This document shows positions 1 through 7,658 of a DNA stretch of 64,000 nucleotides, piece after piece (positions within the stretch are counted from its first letter, which is position 1; each line of letters opens with the position of its first letter). This DNA is from Streptomyces sp. NRRL WC-3618 (GTDB lineage Bacteria > Actinomycetota > Actinomycetes > Streptomycetales > Streptomycetaceae): NCBI RefSeq assembly GCF_001280005.1, contig NZ_LGDW01000085.1, positions 1-64,000 on the forward strand, in the 5' to 3' direction. The translations under genes and the position numbers were made by a program. The notes below the pieces were generated by a model. It made no database searches and was not told the DNA's origin. It saw only the letters and a list, made by a program, of their open reading frames with translations.

Positions 1-1944
1 GACGCCGACGGCGATGTCATTACCAATGCCAATGTCGATGCCGATGTCGACGAAGCCGCCGACAAAGACATCCACGCACGCGTGCCGGACGATTCCCACT
101 CCTCCACCCCTCCCACCCACAAGACCGCCCCCAAAGACGCCTCCAAGGACACCCCCGAGGGCGCCCCCGAGGGCACCCCCCGCCCAGACCTTCGCCCAGC
201 CCCCCGTCCAGACCCCCACCCGGAATCCGAGTCCTCCGGCGCGTGGGACGACGGCCTGATCGCCCGCCGCGTCTCCGAGACGGACCCTCCCCCCGCGCGC
301 GAGGCGGTCGTCGAGACCCGGATCTCCAGCAGCGTCCCCCCGCCGGTGATGCCCCTGGCATACGACGGGGCGCTGCGCTCCCGGCTCGACGCGCTCCGCG
401 AGCTCGTGGGGCTGTCCCGTACGCGGCTCGACAGCAGAACCCTCGCCGAGGCCGGCCGGGTGCTCGACGAGGCGACCGCCCGGCGCAGGCTCTCCGGGCA
501 GCACACCGTCGTCGCCATCGCCGGCGCCACCGGCAGCGGCAAGTCCCAGTTGTTCAACGCCCTCGCCGGAGTCGCCATTTCGGAGACCGGGGTACGCCGG
601 CCGACCACCGCCGCGCCCATCGCGTGCAGTTGGAGCGACGGCGCCGCGACCCTCCTCGACCGCCTCGGCATCCCGGGACGGCTGCGCCGACGCCCGCTGC
701 AGAGCGCGGAGGCGGAGGCGCAACTGCGCGGCCTGGTCCTGGTCGACCTGCCCGACCACGACTCGGCGGCCGTCCAGCACCGCGAACAGGTCGACCGCCT
801 GCTGGCACTCGTCGACGCGGTCATCTGGGTCGTCGACCCGGAGAAGTACGCGGACGCCATCCTCCACGAGCGCTATCTGCGGCCCATGGCCGGGCACGCC
901 GAGGTCATGTTCGTCGTCCTCAACCAGGTGGACCGCCTCCCCGGGGAGGCCGCCCACCAGGTCCTCGACGACCTGCGGCGACTGCTCGACGAGGACGGCA
1001 TCGCCCTGGGGGAGCACGGCGAACCGGGCGCCACCGTACTGGCGCTGTCCGCGCTCACCGGGGACGGCATCGGTGAACTGCGCGAGGTGCTCGGGCAGTT
1101 CGTGGGCGAGCGCGGGGCCGCGGCACGCCGGATCTCGGCCGACCTCGACGCCGCCGCGTGGCAGCTGCGGCCCGTCTACGCCACCGGCCGCCGCGTCGGG
1201 CTCAGCGAGCGGGCCCGGGACGAGTTCTCCGACCGGCTCGCCGACGCGGTGGGCGCCACCGCCGCCGGCCAGGCCGCCGAACGCGTCTGGCTGCGCAACG
1301 CCAACCGTGCTTGCGGCACACCGTGGCTGCGGCTGCTGCGCTGGTGCCAGGACCGGTGCGAACACTCCACCGGCCGCCTCGTACGGGAGCAGCCGGACGA
1401 GGAGGCCACGGCCCGCCAGCGTGTCGAACAGGCGGTGCGTACGGTCGCGGAACGGGCGTCGGCCGGACTGCCGGCGCCCTGGGCGCTGGCCGTGCGCGAG
1501 GCGGCCGTACGGGGGGCACAGGGCCTGCCGGAGGCGCTCGACGAACTGGCGGTACGGGCGGGGACGCCCTCGGGACGGCCGCCCCGGCCGGGCTGGTGGC
1601 CGGTCGCCGTGCTCGCGCAGGCGTCCATGACGCTCCTTCAGATCGTCGGCGGGCTGTGGCTGGTGGCTCAGATCGTCGGTGTCATGGCGCCGAACCTGGG
1701 TGTGCCGGTGCTGCTGATGTCGGTGGGCATCGTCGGTGGTCCGGGCGTGGAGTGGAGCTGCCGACTGGCGGCTCGGGGACCGGCCCGCCGCTACGGGCTT
1801 GAGGCGGAACGGCGGCTGCGGGAAGCGGCGGCCGGTTGCGGCCGGGCCCGGGTACTGGATCCGGTGGCGGCGGAACTGCTGCGGTATCGCGAGGTACGGG
1901 AGCAGTACGTGCGGGTCACGGGGGCTCGGGCGGTGGTGGGGTGA
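1..1944 (+). CDS. Membrane-associated P-loop GTPase (YfjP/dynamin-like), 5'-partial
   Basis: Predicted GTPase anchored to the membrane. The Walker A/G1 motif GATGSGKS lies near residue 148 counted from the GTG at 82. A DLPD (G3) follows near 221 and NQVD (G4) near 281. Two hydrophobic segments near residues 505-555 suggest a hairpin membrane anchor, as in bacterial dynamin-like or YfjP GTPases. The reading frame is open, without a stop, back to base 1, and I see no Shine-Dalgarno before the GTG at 82, so the true start is probably outside the window. The N-terminal part is a disordered Asp/Pro-rich tail. ssbB follows about 260 bases downstream on the same strand. Function is unknown; roles in membrane remodelling or cell division are only inferred from related GTPases. 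The family call is solid, the substrate process is not. Confidence 0.85.
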   Translation, partial: DADGDVITNANVDADVDEAADKDIHARVPDDSHSSTPPTHKTAPKDASKDTPEGAPEGTPRPDLRPAPRPDPHPESESSGAWDDGLIARRVSETDPPPAREAVVETRISSSVPPPVMPLAYDGALRSRLDALRELVGLSRTRLDSRTLAEAGRVLDEATARRRLSGQHTVVAIAGATGSGKSQLFNALAGVAISETGVRRPTTAAPIACSWSDGAATLLDRLGIPGRLRRRPLQSAEAEAQLRGLVLVDLPDHDSAAVQHREQVDRLLALVDAVIWVVDPEKYADAILHERYLRPMAGHAEVMFVVLNQVDRLPGEAAHQVLDDLRRLLDEDGIALGEHGEPGATVLALSALTGDGIGELREVLGQFVGERGAAARRISADLDAAAWQLRPVYATGRRVGLSERARDEFSDRLADAVGATAAGQAAERVWLRNANRACGTPWLRLLRWCQDRCEHSTGRLVREQPDEEATARQRVEQAVRTVAERASAGLPAPWALAVREAAVRGAQGLPEALDELAVRAGTPSGRPPRPGWWPVAVLAQASMTLLQIVGGLWLVAQIVGVMAPNLGVPVLLMSVGIVGGPGVEWSCRLAARGPARRYGLEAERRLREAAAGCGRARVLDPVAAELLRYREVREQYVRVTGARAVVG

Positions 1945-1994
1945 GCGCGGGTGAGGTGAGAGGGAGACGTGGGTCCCTCGGTCGGGTGACGGAG

Positions 1995-2021
1995 TTTTCC
2001 ACAACCGGCCGGTAGTCCACA
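1995..2021 (+). promoter_or_regulatory. Two DnaA-box-like 9-mers upstream of ssbB
   Basis: TTTTCCACA (1995-2003) and TAGTCCACA (2013-2021) each match the Streptomyces DnaA box TTGTCCACA at 8 of 9 positions. They have the same orientation and are 18 bp apart, about 180-210 bp before the ssbB start. Two near-matches so close together in this location are suggestive, but single 8/9 matches occur by chance elsewhere (for example near 45212). Confidence 0.35.
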
Positions 2022-2134
2022 GGGCTCAGCGGGCTCGGCCCGACGGATGCATTCTGGCTTCGCGGCGATCACGACGGACGCGATCGACGCGAAGCGGTGA
2101 CCGGGGAAGTTCGCGGTCGCCGTGCCGGAAACAG

Positions 2135-2157
2135 CCGTACGGGACGGGCCCGTACGG
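2135..2157 (+). promoter_or_regulatory. Paired CCGTACGG palindromes in the ssbB leader
   Basis: Two copies of the 8-bp palindrome CCGTACGG (2135-2142 and 2150-2157) are separated by 15 bp start to start, about 50 bp upstream of the ssbB start. They could form a hairpin or bind a dimeric regulator. No regulator is implied by the sequence itself. Confidence 0.25.
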
Positions 2158-2203
2158 GTATCCGCCCGGCGCGAGTGCGCCGGGGCCGGGAGGGGTGGTT
2201 CGC

Positions 2204-2677
2204 GTGAACGAGACGATGGTGTGCGCGGTGGGCAACGTGGCGACGCATCCGGTGTACCGCGATCTGGCGTCGGGGGCGTCGGCGAGGTTTCGGCTGGCGG
2301 TGACCTCGCGCTACTGGGACCGCGAGAAGAGCGCGTGGACGGACGGGCACACCAACTTCTTCACGGTGTGGGCGAACCGGGCCCTCGCGACGAATGTGGG
2401 GGCGTCCCTGGCGGTGGGCGAACAGGTCATCGTGCAGGGCCGGTTGAAGGTGCGCACGGAGATGCGCGACGGGCAGAGCTGGACATCGGCGGACATCGAC
2501 GCCGTGGCGATCGGCCACGATCTGGCGCGGGGCACGTCTGCCTTCCGGCGCTCCACGGGTCAGCTCAAGGGCGAGACCGGGGCCCCGGCCCGCCCCGAAC
2601 CGGCGTGGGAGACACCGGTGGCCGACGAGGGCGACGCGGGGGCTCGACAACGGCGGGAGCCGGCGGCGGTGACATGA
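2204..2677 (+). CDS. ssbB: Single-stranded DNA-binding protein SsbB-like
   Basis: OB-fold single-stranded DNA-binding protein of about 157 residues. The start MNETMVCAVGN and the segment around SRYWDREK and FFTVWANR match what I know of the second, shorter Streptomyces SSB, which in S. coelicolor is needed for chromosome segregation in sporulating hyphae, as distinct from the essential replication paralogue SsbA. The C-terminus lacks the acidic DDDIPF-type tip used by SsbA to recruit repair proteins, which also fits SsbB. I chose GTG at 2204 rather than the in-frame GTG at 2195 because GGGAGG ends about nine bases upstream and because homologues begin MNET. It is preceded by a leader with DnaA-box-like and palindromic sites. 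The GTPase lies upstream and a surface protein downstream, so operon membership is unclear. Confidence 0.9.
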   Translation: MNETMVCAVGNVATHPVYRDLASGASARFRLAVTSRYWDREKSAWTDGHTNFFTVWANRALATNVGASLAVGEQVIVQGRLKVRTEMRDGQSWTSADIDAVAIGHDLARGTSAFRRSTGQLKGETGAPARPEPAWETPVADEGDAGARQRREPAAVT

Positions 2678-2767
2678 CATCGGGTGGGGCGTCAGATCGC
2701 GGCGGGCATCGGCGTCGCCCGAACTGGGGCTTTTCGGTGAACTGACCGGCATACGGATGATCTTGGC

Positions 2768-2796
2768 GATAACAATTCCGAGTCGGATCAGTTATC
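2768..2796. promoter_or_regulatory. 29-bp imperfect palindrome, candidate operator
   Basis: Arms GATAACAATTCCGA and TCGGATCAGTTATC flank a central G at 2782, and 11 of 14 arm positions are complementary. It is AT-richer than its surroundings and sits about 125 bp before the start of the surface-protein gene at 2922. The dyad is seen directly; a regulator-binding role is inferred. Confidence 0.4.
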
Positions 2797-2921
2797 GGAT
2801 GACAGGACTGGGAAGTGCGGTGCGCCACATCCCTAGGATGCCCGAATAGCTCACGGGGCTTCTGATGCTGCTGGTGGGACCGCACCCCCACGTCAACGGG
2901 TCCTGCTCGAAGGGGAATTCT

Positions 2922-4343
2922 GTGTTTTCTTCGTTCTCCGCGCTGTCCGGGCGCGGGCGGGCGGCGGCGGCCCGGCTCGCCGCCGCGACGATGGTGTCCG
3001 GTCTCACCGTCACCGGCGCGCTGGCCGCCGCCGGCACAGCCGTCGCGGACGAGGCTGTGCAGCAGCAGGGCGGGGCGGCCGCCACCATAGGCGGGCTGAA
3101 GACGTACGGCGCGGCCGTCGTGCACGGGGACGACGGGGACCAGCAGGTGTCCGCGGGCCTGTTCGAGATGTCCGTCGACAACGGCGGCACGCTGCAGACG
3201 TACGGCGTCGACCTGCGCAACCCGACACAGCGGGACGCCAAGTACCAGGAGACCGCCTGGAGCGGCACCTCCCTGGGCGGCAACAAGGACGCGGGCAGGA
3301 TTCGCTGGATCCTGCAGAACTCCTATCCGCAGGTGAACGACCTCGCGGCGCTGGCCGGCCGGGCGGGTGCGGCCGGCCTCACCGAGCAGGACGCGGCGGC
3401 TGGCACCCAGGTGGCCATCTGGCGCTACTCGGACGGCGCGGACGTGGACGCGGTGGACCCGAGGGCAGAGAAGCTCGCGGACTACCTGGAGAAGAGCGCG
3501 CGGAGTCTCACGGAGCCCGAGGCCTCGCTGGCCCTCGACCCGCCGGCGGTCTCCGGCCACCCCGGGGAGCGGCTCGGGCCGGTCACGGTGCACACCGGCG
3601 CGGACAGCGTCACGGTGATACCGCCCGCCGACGCCGCGACGAGCGGGGTACGGGTCGTCGACCAGGACGGCAAGGCCGTCACGTCCGTGGCCGACGGCGG
3701 ACAGGTGTACTTCGAGGTGCCCGGGAAGGCGCTGGACGGTTCGGCCGTGCTGAGTGTCCAGGCCTCGACCAGTGTGCCGGTCGGCCGGGCCTTCGCCTCC
3801 GACAGCAGAAGCCAGACCCAGATCCTCGCCGGCTCCAGCGAGTCCACGGTGTCGGCGACGGCGACGGCGAACTGGGCGGTCACGGGTCCCGTCCCCGCCC
3901 TGTCGGCACGGAGGAACTGCGCCGACAACGGTGTGGACATCACGGCCGCCAACAAGGGCGACGAGGCGTTCACCTTCCGGCTGATGGGCTTCGAGCACAC
4001 CATCCCGGCCGGGGGGGCGCGGACGGTGACGGTCCCCTTGCAGGAGGACCAGCCGTACGACTTCACGATCCTGGGGCCGAACGGCTTCCAGCAGCGGTTC
4101 GCGGGCGTCCTCGACTGCGAGACCCAGGACAGCGCGGCCGGCGCCGCGGTCCAGACCTTGAGCGACCCGAGCCCGGCCCTGGCGAGCGGCGCCCCCGCGA
4201 CAGGCGTCAACCTGGCCGAGACCGGCAGTTCCAGCGCGACACCGATGATCGCGGGCATGGCGATCGTCCTGCTGGTGATCGGCGGCGGTGTGGTGCTCCG
4301 CGTCGGCAAGAAGGAGCAGCAGGGGGCGGGCGCCCGGAAGTGA
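2922..4343 (+). CDS. Thioester-domain-like surface protein with LAETG sortase signal
   Basis: Exported protein of about 473 residues. An Arg-rich N-terminus and a hydrophobic stretch ending near AVADEA form a signal peptide. Next comes a domain resembling the Cys-Gln thioester (TQXA) fold: the TQVA motif is present, but where the family normally has a Cys (TYCID-like) the sequence reads TYGVDL. The C-terminus has LAETG, about 20 hydrophobic residues and a Lys/Arg tail, the LAXTG signal recognised by class E sortases of high-GC Gram-positives. The protein is therefore probably covalently attached to peptidoglycan. The only cysteines are in the C-terminal half (RRNCAD and LDCET), likely a disulfide in an Ig-like domain. 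GTG 2922 was chosen for the GAAGGGGA site upstream and because it gives a proper signal peptide. The role is unknown; adhesion or a structural surface role is a guess. Confidence 0.85.
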   Translation: MFSSFSALSGRGRAAAARLAAATMVSGLTVTGALAAAGTAVADEAVQQQGGAAATIGGLKTYGAAVVHGDDGDQQVSAGLFEMSVDNGGTLQTYGVDLRNPTQRDAKYQETAWSGTSLGGNKDAGRIRWILQNSYPQVNDLAALAGRAGAAGLTEQDAAAGTQVAIWRYSDGADVDAVDPRAEKLADYLEKSARSLTEPEASLALDPPAVSGHPGERLGPVTVHTGADSVTVIPPADAATSGVRVVDQDGKAVTSVADGGQVYFEVPGKALDGSAVLSVQASTSVPVGRAFASDSRSQTQILAGSSESTVSATATANWAVTGPVPALSARRNCADNGVDITAANKGDEAFTFRLMGFEHTIPAGGARTVTVPLQEDQPYDFTILGPNGFQQRFAGVLDCETQDSAAGAAVQTLSDPSPALASGAPATGVNLAETGSSSATPMIAGMAIVLLVIGGGVVLRVGKKEQQGAGARK

Positions 4344-4361
4344 GTGCGAGTGATCTCGCAC
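4344..4361 (+). terminator. Short hairpin after the LAETG gene
   Basis: GTGCGAG, loop TGAT, CTCGCAC begins directly after the stop codon of the surface-protein gene. The stem is seven perfect base pairs without a T-tract, so termination is plausible but weakly supported. Confidence 0.4.
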
Positions 4362-4655
4362 CACGACAGCTCACTTTGACAACTCAACAGTGCGTGACCG
4401 CACGGTGACCCACCGATCGACCCGGCCCAGCCCGGCCCGCCTCCCGCCCGCCCCGGGCCGCTGACGTACCCGGAGCTGGCACCCTCGTCGCTCGCCAGGC
4501 TTGACCCCGGCTGCCGCCCACGGTGGCGACCGAAGCGTGAAACAGAAGGCAGGCTCTCGCATGGCCGTCCACGTCTCGTTGTGTGTGCGCACGCTTCGCA
4601 GGGTCGGCTCGTCGGTGTGGGCGAAACGTGCTGCCGCAGTTCATCGGCGCGGTCC
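4362..4655. other. Intergenic space with no recognised gene
   Basis: Between two convergent genes. A perfect TTGACA occurs at 4376-4381 but no -10-like hexamer lies at proper spacing and no gene follows it. Short frames here lack Shine-Dalgarno sites and have the codon bias of noise. Confidence 0.6.
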
Positions 4656-5831
4656 TCACGGCGTGAGGACGACCTTCTCGCAGCGGTCCTTCTTGTTCTT
4701 GAACAGGTCGTAGCCGGTTGGTGCCTCGCTCAGGGGCAGCCGGTGGGTGATGACCCGGGTGGGGTCGATCTTGCCCTGCTCGATCAGGCCCAGCAGCGGT
4801 TTCATGTACTTCTGCACGTGGCACTGCCCGGTGCGCAGGGTCAGGGACCTGTTCATCCAGGCACCCGCCGGGAACTTGTCGATCAGCCCGCCGTAGACGC
4901 CGATGACCGATACCACGCCGCCGCTGCGGCAGGAGAGGATGGCCTGGCGCAGAGCGTGGGGCCGGTCGGTCTCGGAGCGGACCGCCTGCTTGGCGCGGTC
5001 GTAGAGGTGGATGTGGGAGGCGCCGTGTGTGGCCTCCAGGCCGACCGCGTCGATGCACTTGTCGGGGCCGCGGCCGCCGGTGAGTTCGAGCAGTGCCGAC
5101 CGTACGTCGGTGTCCTCGAAGTTGATGGTGGTGTAGCCCTGGGCGGCGGCCATGTCGAGCCGGTAGTTCTCCTTGTCGATCGCGATGACCTTCTCCGCGC
5201 CCAGGACCCGGGCGCTGTCCATGGCGAACTGGCCGACCGGACCGGCGCCCCAGACGGCGACGGCGTCACCTTCCTGGATGTCGCACATGTCGGCGCCCAT
5301 GTACCCGGTCGGCAGGATGTCGGACAGGAACAGCACCTGCTCGTCGGTGAGGTCCGACTCGATTTTGAGGGCGTTGGCGTCGGCGAGTACCACGCGGGCG
5401 TACTCGGCCTGACCGCCGGCGAAGCCGCCGGTGAGGTGGGAGTAGCCGTAGACGCCGGCGGTGGGGTGGCCGAAGAACTTCTCCGAGATACCGGCGTTGG
5501 GGTTGGTGTTCTCGCAGCACGAGTACAGCTCCGCGCGGCACGACGCGCAGGCGCCGCAGGCAATGGGGAAGGGCACGACGACCCGGTCGCCGACGCGCAG
5601 TTTGTCGTCGCTGACGCCGGTGCCGACCTCGACGACCTCTCCCATGAACTCGTGGCCCATGATGTCGCCCTTTTCCATGGTGGGGACGTAGCCGTCGAGC
5701 AGATGGAGGTCGGAGCCGCAGATCGCCGTCGAGGTGATCTTCACGATGGCGTCGCGGCTGTTCAGGATCGACGGTTCGGGGACGTCCTGCACCTCGACCG
5801 AGTTGCGTCCCGTCCAGCAGTTCGCCTTCAT
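4656..5831 (-). CDS. Zinc-dependent alcohol/aldehyde dehydrogenase (MDR family)
   Basis: Medium-chain dehydrogenase of 391 residues, NAD(P)-dependent, of the glutathione-independent formaldehyde dehydrogenase-like branch. Catalytic zinc ligands are visible at Cys38 (ICGSD) and His60-Glu61 (GHEF). The structural zinc site is Cys92, Cys95, Cys98 and Cys106 within FPIACGACASC and LYSCC. The nucleotide-binding motif is GAGPVGQ. The ATG at 5831 overlaps the stop of the upstream SRPBCC gene by four bases (ATGA), so the two are translationally coupled. A broken copy of a similar dehydrogenase lies at 7201-7510. The substrate cannot be told from sequence; detoxification of aldehydes is the usual guess. 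Family assignment is secure. Confidence 0.9.
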   Translation of the reverse strand: MKANCWTGRNSVEVQDVPEPSILNSRDAIVKITSTAICGSDLHLLDGYVPTMEKGDIMGHEFMGEVVEVGTGVSDDKLRVGDRVVVPFPIACGACASCRAELYSCCENTNPNAGISEKFFGHPTAGVYGYSHLTGGFAGGQAEYARVVLADANALKIESDLTDEQVLFLSDILPTGYMGADMCDIQEGDAVAVWGAGPVGQFAMDSARVLGAEKVIAIDKENYRLDMAAAQGYTTINFEDTDVRSALLELTGGRGPDKCIDAVGLEATHGASHIHLYDRAKQAVRSETDRPHALRQAILSCRSGGVVSVIGVYGGLIDKFPAGAWMNRSLTLRTGQCHVQKYMKPLLGLIEQGKIDPTRVITHRLPLSEAPTGYDLFKNKKDRCEKVVLTP

Positions 5832-6766
5832 GCCAGGGCCTCCTTCAGTTCGTCCACGGTCAGCGGTCGGGCCGGGTGCTGCGGGAACTCGCCGCGGGCC
5901 CGCTTGCCGCCGGGTGCGCCCTCGGAGCGGACGACCTCGCCGGTCTCCGCGATCTGCTTGAAGCGGCGCAGGTCGTCGTCCAACTGCTGGTGCGGTTCCT
6001 CGCCGAAGTAGTGCGCCGCGGCCTTGCCCAGCACCCCCCCGGGCAGGTCGTAGCGCAGGGTCACCCGGATCTCCGTGCCCCGGCCGCCGGGGGCGGGCAC
6101 GAAGCGGGCCTCGCCGGAGTTTTCGATGTCGGCACCGTCCACCGACCGCCAGGCGATCAGCCGGCCGGGGACGTCCTGAGCGGTCTCGGCGTCCCATTCA
6201 GCCCCCTTGCCGAACGGCGCGCTGGCCCGCCAGTGACTGGTGCGCGGGCCGGTGACGCGCACCTCGTCCAGGTGCGCCATGAAGTCCGGCAGTCGCTCCA
6301 GGTCGCTCCAGAGGGCATAGACCTCGTCCGGGGACTGGGTGACGGTGGTGGCCGCGGTCAGTTCCACGGGGGTGCTCCTACGGGTGCGGGTCACGGCCGC
6401 GTAGACGTCCGTGGCCGTGATGGCGGTGACGGCGGCGGTCGCGGCAACCGTGCGGCCGAGCCCGCGACCGTTGTGGTTCCTCAGGGCTCGGGTCAGCATC
6501 GTCAGATCCATGAGGTCGCCGCCGACGCGGCCCCAGAGCCAGGCGGGATGCGGCCGCCCCAGCAGCCCGGTCGCCGCCGCCAGCTCGCGCACACCGACGG
6601 CGGTCGTGGCCGAGCGGTGCCGGGAGGCGTCGTCCACGCCCAGGGCCCGGGCGAAACCCGCCGGAGTGACGACCTGGGGCACGGCCATGAGCGCACTGGC
6701 CCAGCCGAGACCACGCACGAGCGGATCGTGCCGTAGGCGGGAGGTGGAACGGGTGTCTGTCTTCAT
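5828..6766 (-). CDS. SRPBCC (cyclase/dehydrase-like) membrane protein
   Basis: About 312 residues. The N-terminal half has hydrophobic segments (around ASALMAVPQ and TVAATAAVTAITATDVYAAV) that look membrane-inserted. The C-terminal half is a START-like SRPBCC domain of the polyketide cyclase/dehydrase type (VTQSPDEVYALWSDLERLPDF pattern), which binds hydrophobic ligands. The ATG at 6766 has GGGGAGC just upstream. Its stop overlaps the start of the zinc dehydrogenase, so the pair forms an operon and probably acts on one process. On the minus strand, a GGAAAC at 6851-6846 and TCTACA at 6828-6823 are 17 bp apart, a possible alternative-sigma promoter. Stress or membrane-lipid roles are inferred, not shown. 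Confidence 0.8.
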   Translation of the reverse strand: MKTDTRSTSRLRHDPLVRGLGWASALMAVPQVVTPAGFARALGVDDASRHRSATTAVGVRELAAATGLLGRPHPAWLWGRVGGDLMDLTMLTRALRNHNGRGLGRTVAATAAVTAITATDVYAAVTRTRRSTPVELTAATTVTQSPDEVYALWSDLERLPDFMAHLDEVRVTGPRTSHWRASAPFGKGAEWDAETAQDVPGRLIAWRSVDGADIENSGEARFVPAPGGRGTEIRVTLRYDLPGGVLGKAAAHYFGEEPHQQLDDDLRRFKQIAETGEVVRSEGAPGGKRARGEFPQHPARPLTVDELKEALA

Positions 6767-7200
6767 GAGTGCTCCCCACGTGCGGTGAGGTGAACGGAAG
6801 GCGGGCAACTTGAGCGAGAAGGTGTAGATAGCGGACAACACCGGAGTTTCCACACGGCCCGCGTTCAATCCTCAACTCGCGTCACGGAACCGGCGGCGCA
6901 GTCGTCCGGGTCACGGCGTGGACGCGACGCGTGCCTGGGCTCGACAAGCGTCATCACCGAAACTGGTGGCCCGCTTCAGGAGCGGGAGCAGATCCGGCCA
7001 GTCGAGTACGCGTCCGTCAAGCTGGGCGTCGGGGTCCGCCATCCGTCCCACCGGTCCGGAGGCGGTCGGTGGCCACGGCTCGGGTAGGACGGGAGCGCAG
7101 CCGACGACGGCCCGTCCAGCCCCGGCCGAAGCCGGTGTCCGACGCGGCTCGTCGGCCGGCCTGGTCCGGGGGAGCAGGCGGGCGGCGGCCCCGGGTTCTC
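6767..7200. other. Intergenic region without a recognisable gene
   Basis: Contains the probable promoter of the SRPBCC-dehydrogenase operon near its left end. Beyond about 6870 it has no frame with a ribosome binding site or recognisable protein. Given the gene remnant beside it at 7201-7510, this may be decayed coding sequence, but I see nothing specific. Confidence 0.5.
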
Positions 7201-7510
7201 TTACTGTTTGTGGCCGTTGCCGTGTCCGTTGGGATGCAGGACCACCTTGGTCCAGCCCTCGTCACGGGCGTCGAAGTGCTCGTAGGAGGTGGGAGCCTCG
7301 TCCAGGCTGAGTTCGTGGCAGACGACGAAGCTCGGCTTCGCCTTCCCGCCGGCGACCAGATCCTGCAGCGCCCGGTTGTCCTCTTCACCGGCGCCTGCCC
7401 GGGCCCCCATGTGTTGGCCCTTGAACCACATCATGTCGAAGTCGATCGGGACCTTGCCCTGTGCCTCCGGCGTACTCGGGGGCGGGTGCGTCCGGGTCGG
7501 GCAGTGACCG
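7201..7510 (-). pseudogene. Frameshifted C-terminal remnant of a zinc alcohol dehydrogenase
   Basis: The minus strand encodes a dehydrogenase C-terminus in two frames. One frame gives PDPDAPAPEYA (about 7471-7505). The next frame resumes near 7467 with EAQGKVPIDFDMMWFKGQ and runs to FDARDEGWTKVVLHP, the conserved end of glutathione-independent formaldehyde dehydrogenases. The break is a one-base shift near 7467-7475. No N-terminal zinc or Rossmann part is found upstream, so about three quarters of the gene is missing. An intact relative lies at 4656-5831. The last 76 codons are open, but a functional product is very unlikely. Confidence 0.8.
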
Positions 7511-7658
7511 GGTGGCCGACCAGATGACGTCCGCGTCGTTCCGACAGTTCTGCGGGTTTCGGCCAGGACTCACCCGCCTGCCGGATGAACAGTGGTCCGA
7601 ACGGACGTAGAGTTCACCCTCCGTGTTTTCTTCGCAGTCCCATGGGCACTGGGGTCGC

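Noticed and set aside
4376..4398. Perfect TTGACA -35 hexamer
   Set aside because: No -10-like hexamer at proper spacing and no gene downstream on that strand.
4384..5058. Long open frame on the minus strand overlapping the zinc dehydrogenase
   Set aside because: It is an out-of-frame reading of a clearly conserved enzyme and has no start signal; high GC creates such frames throughout the window.
6918..7310. Plus-strand open frame of 130 codons
   Set aside because: No ribosome binding site, no recognisable protein, and it overlaps the dehydrogenase remnant on the other strand.
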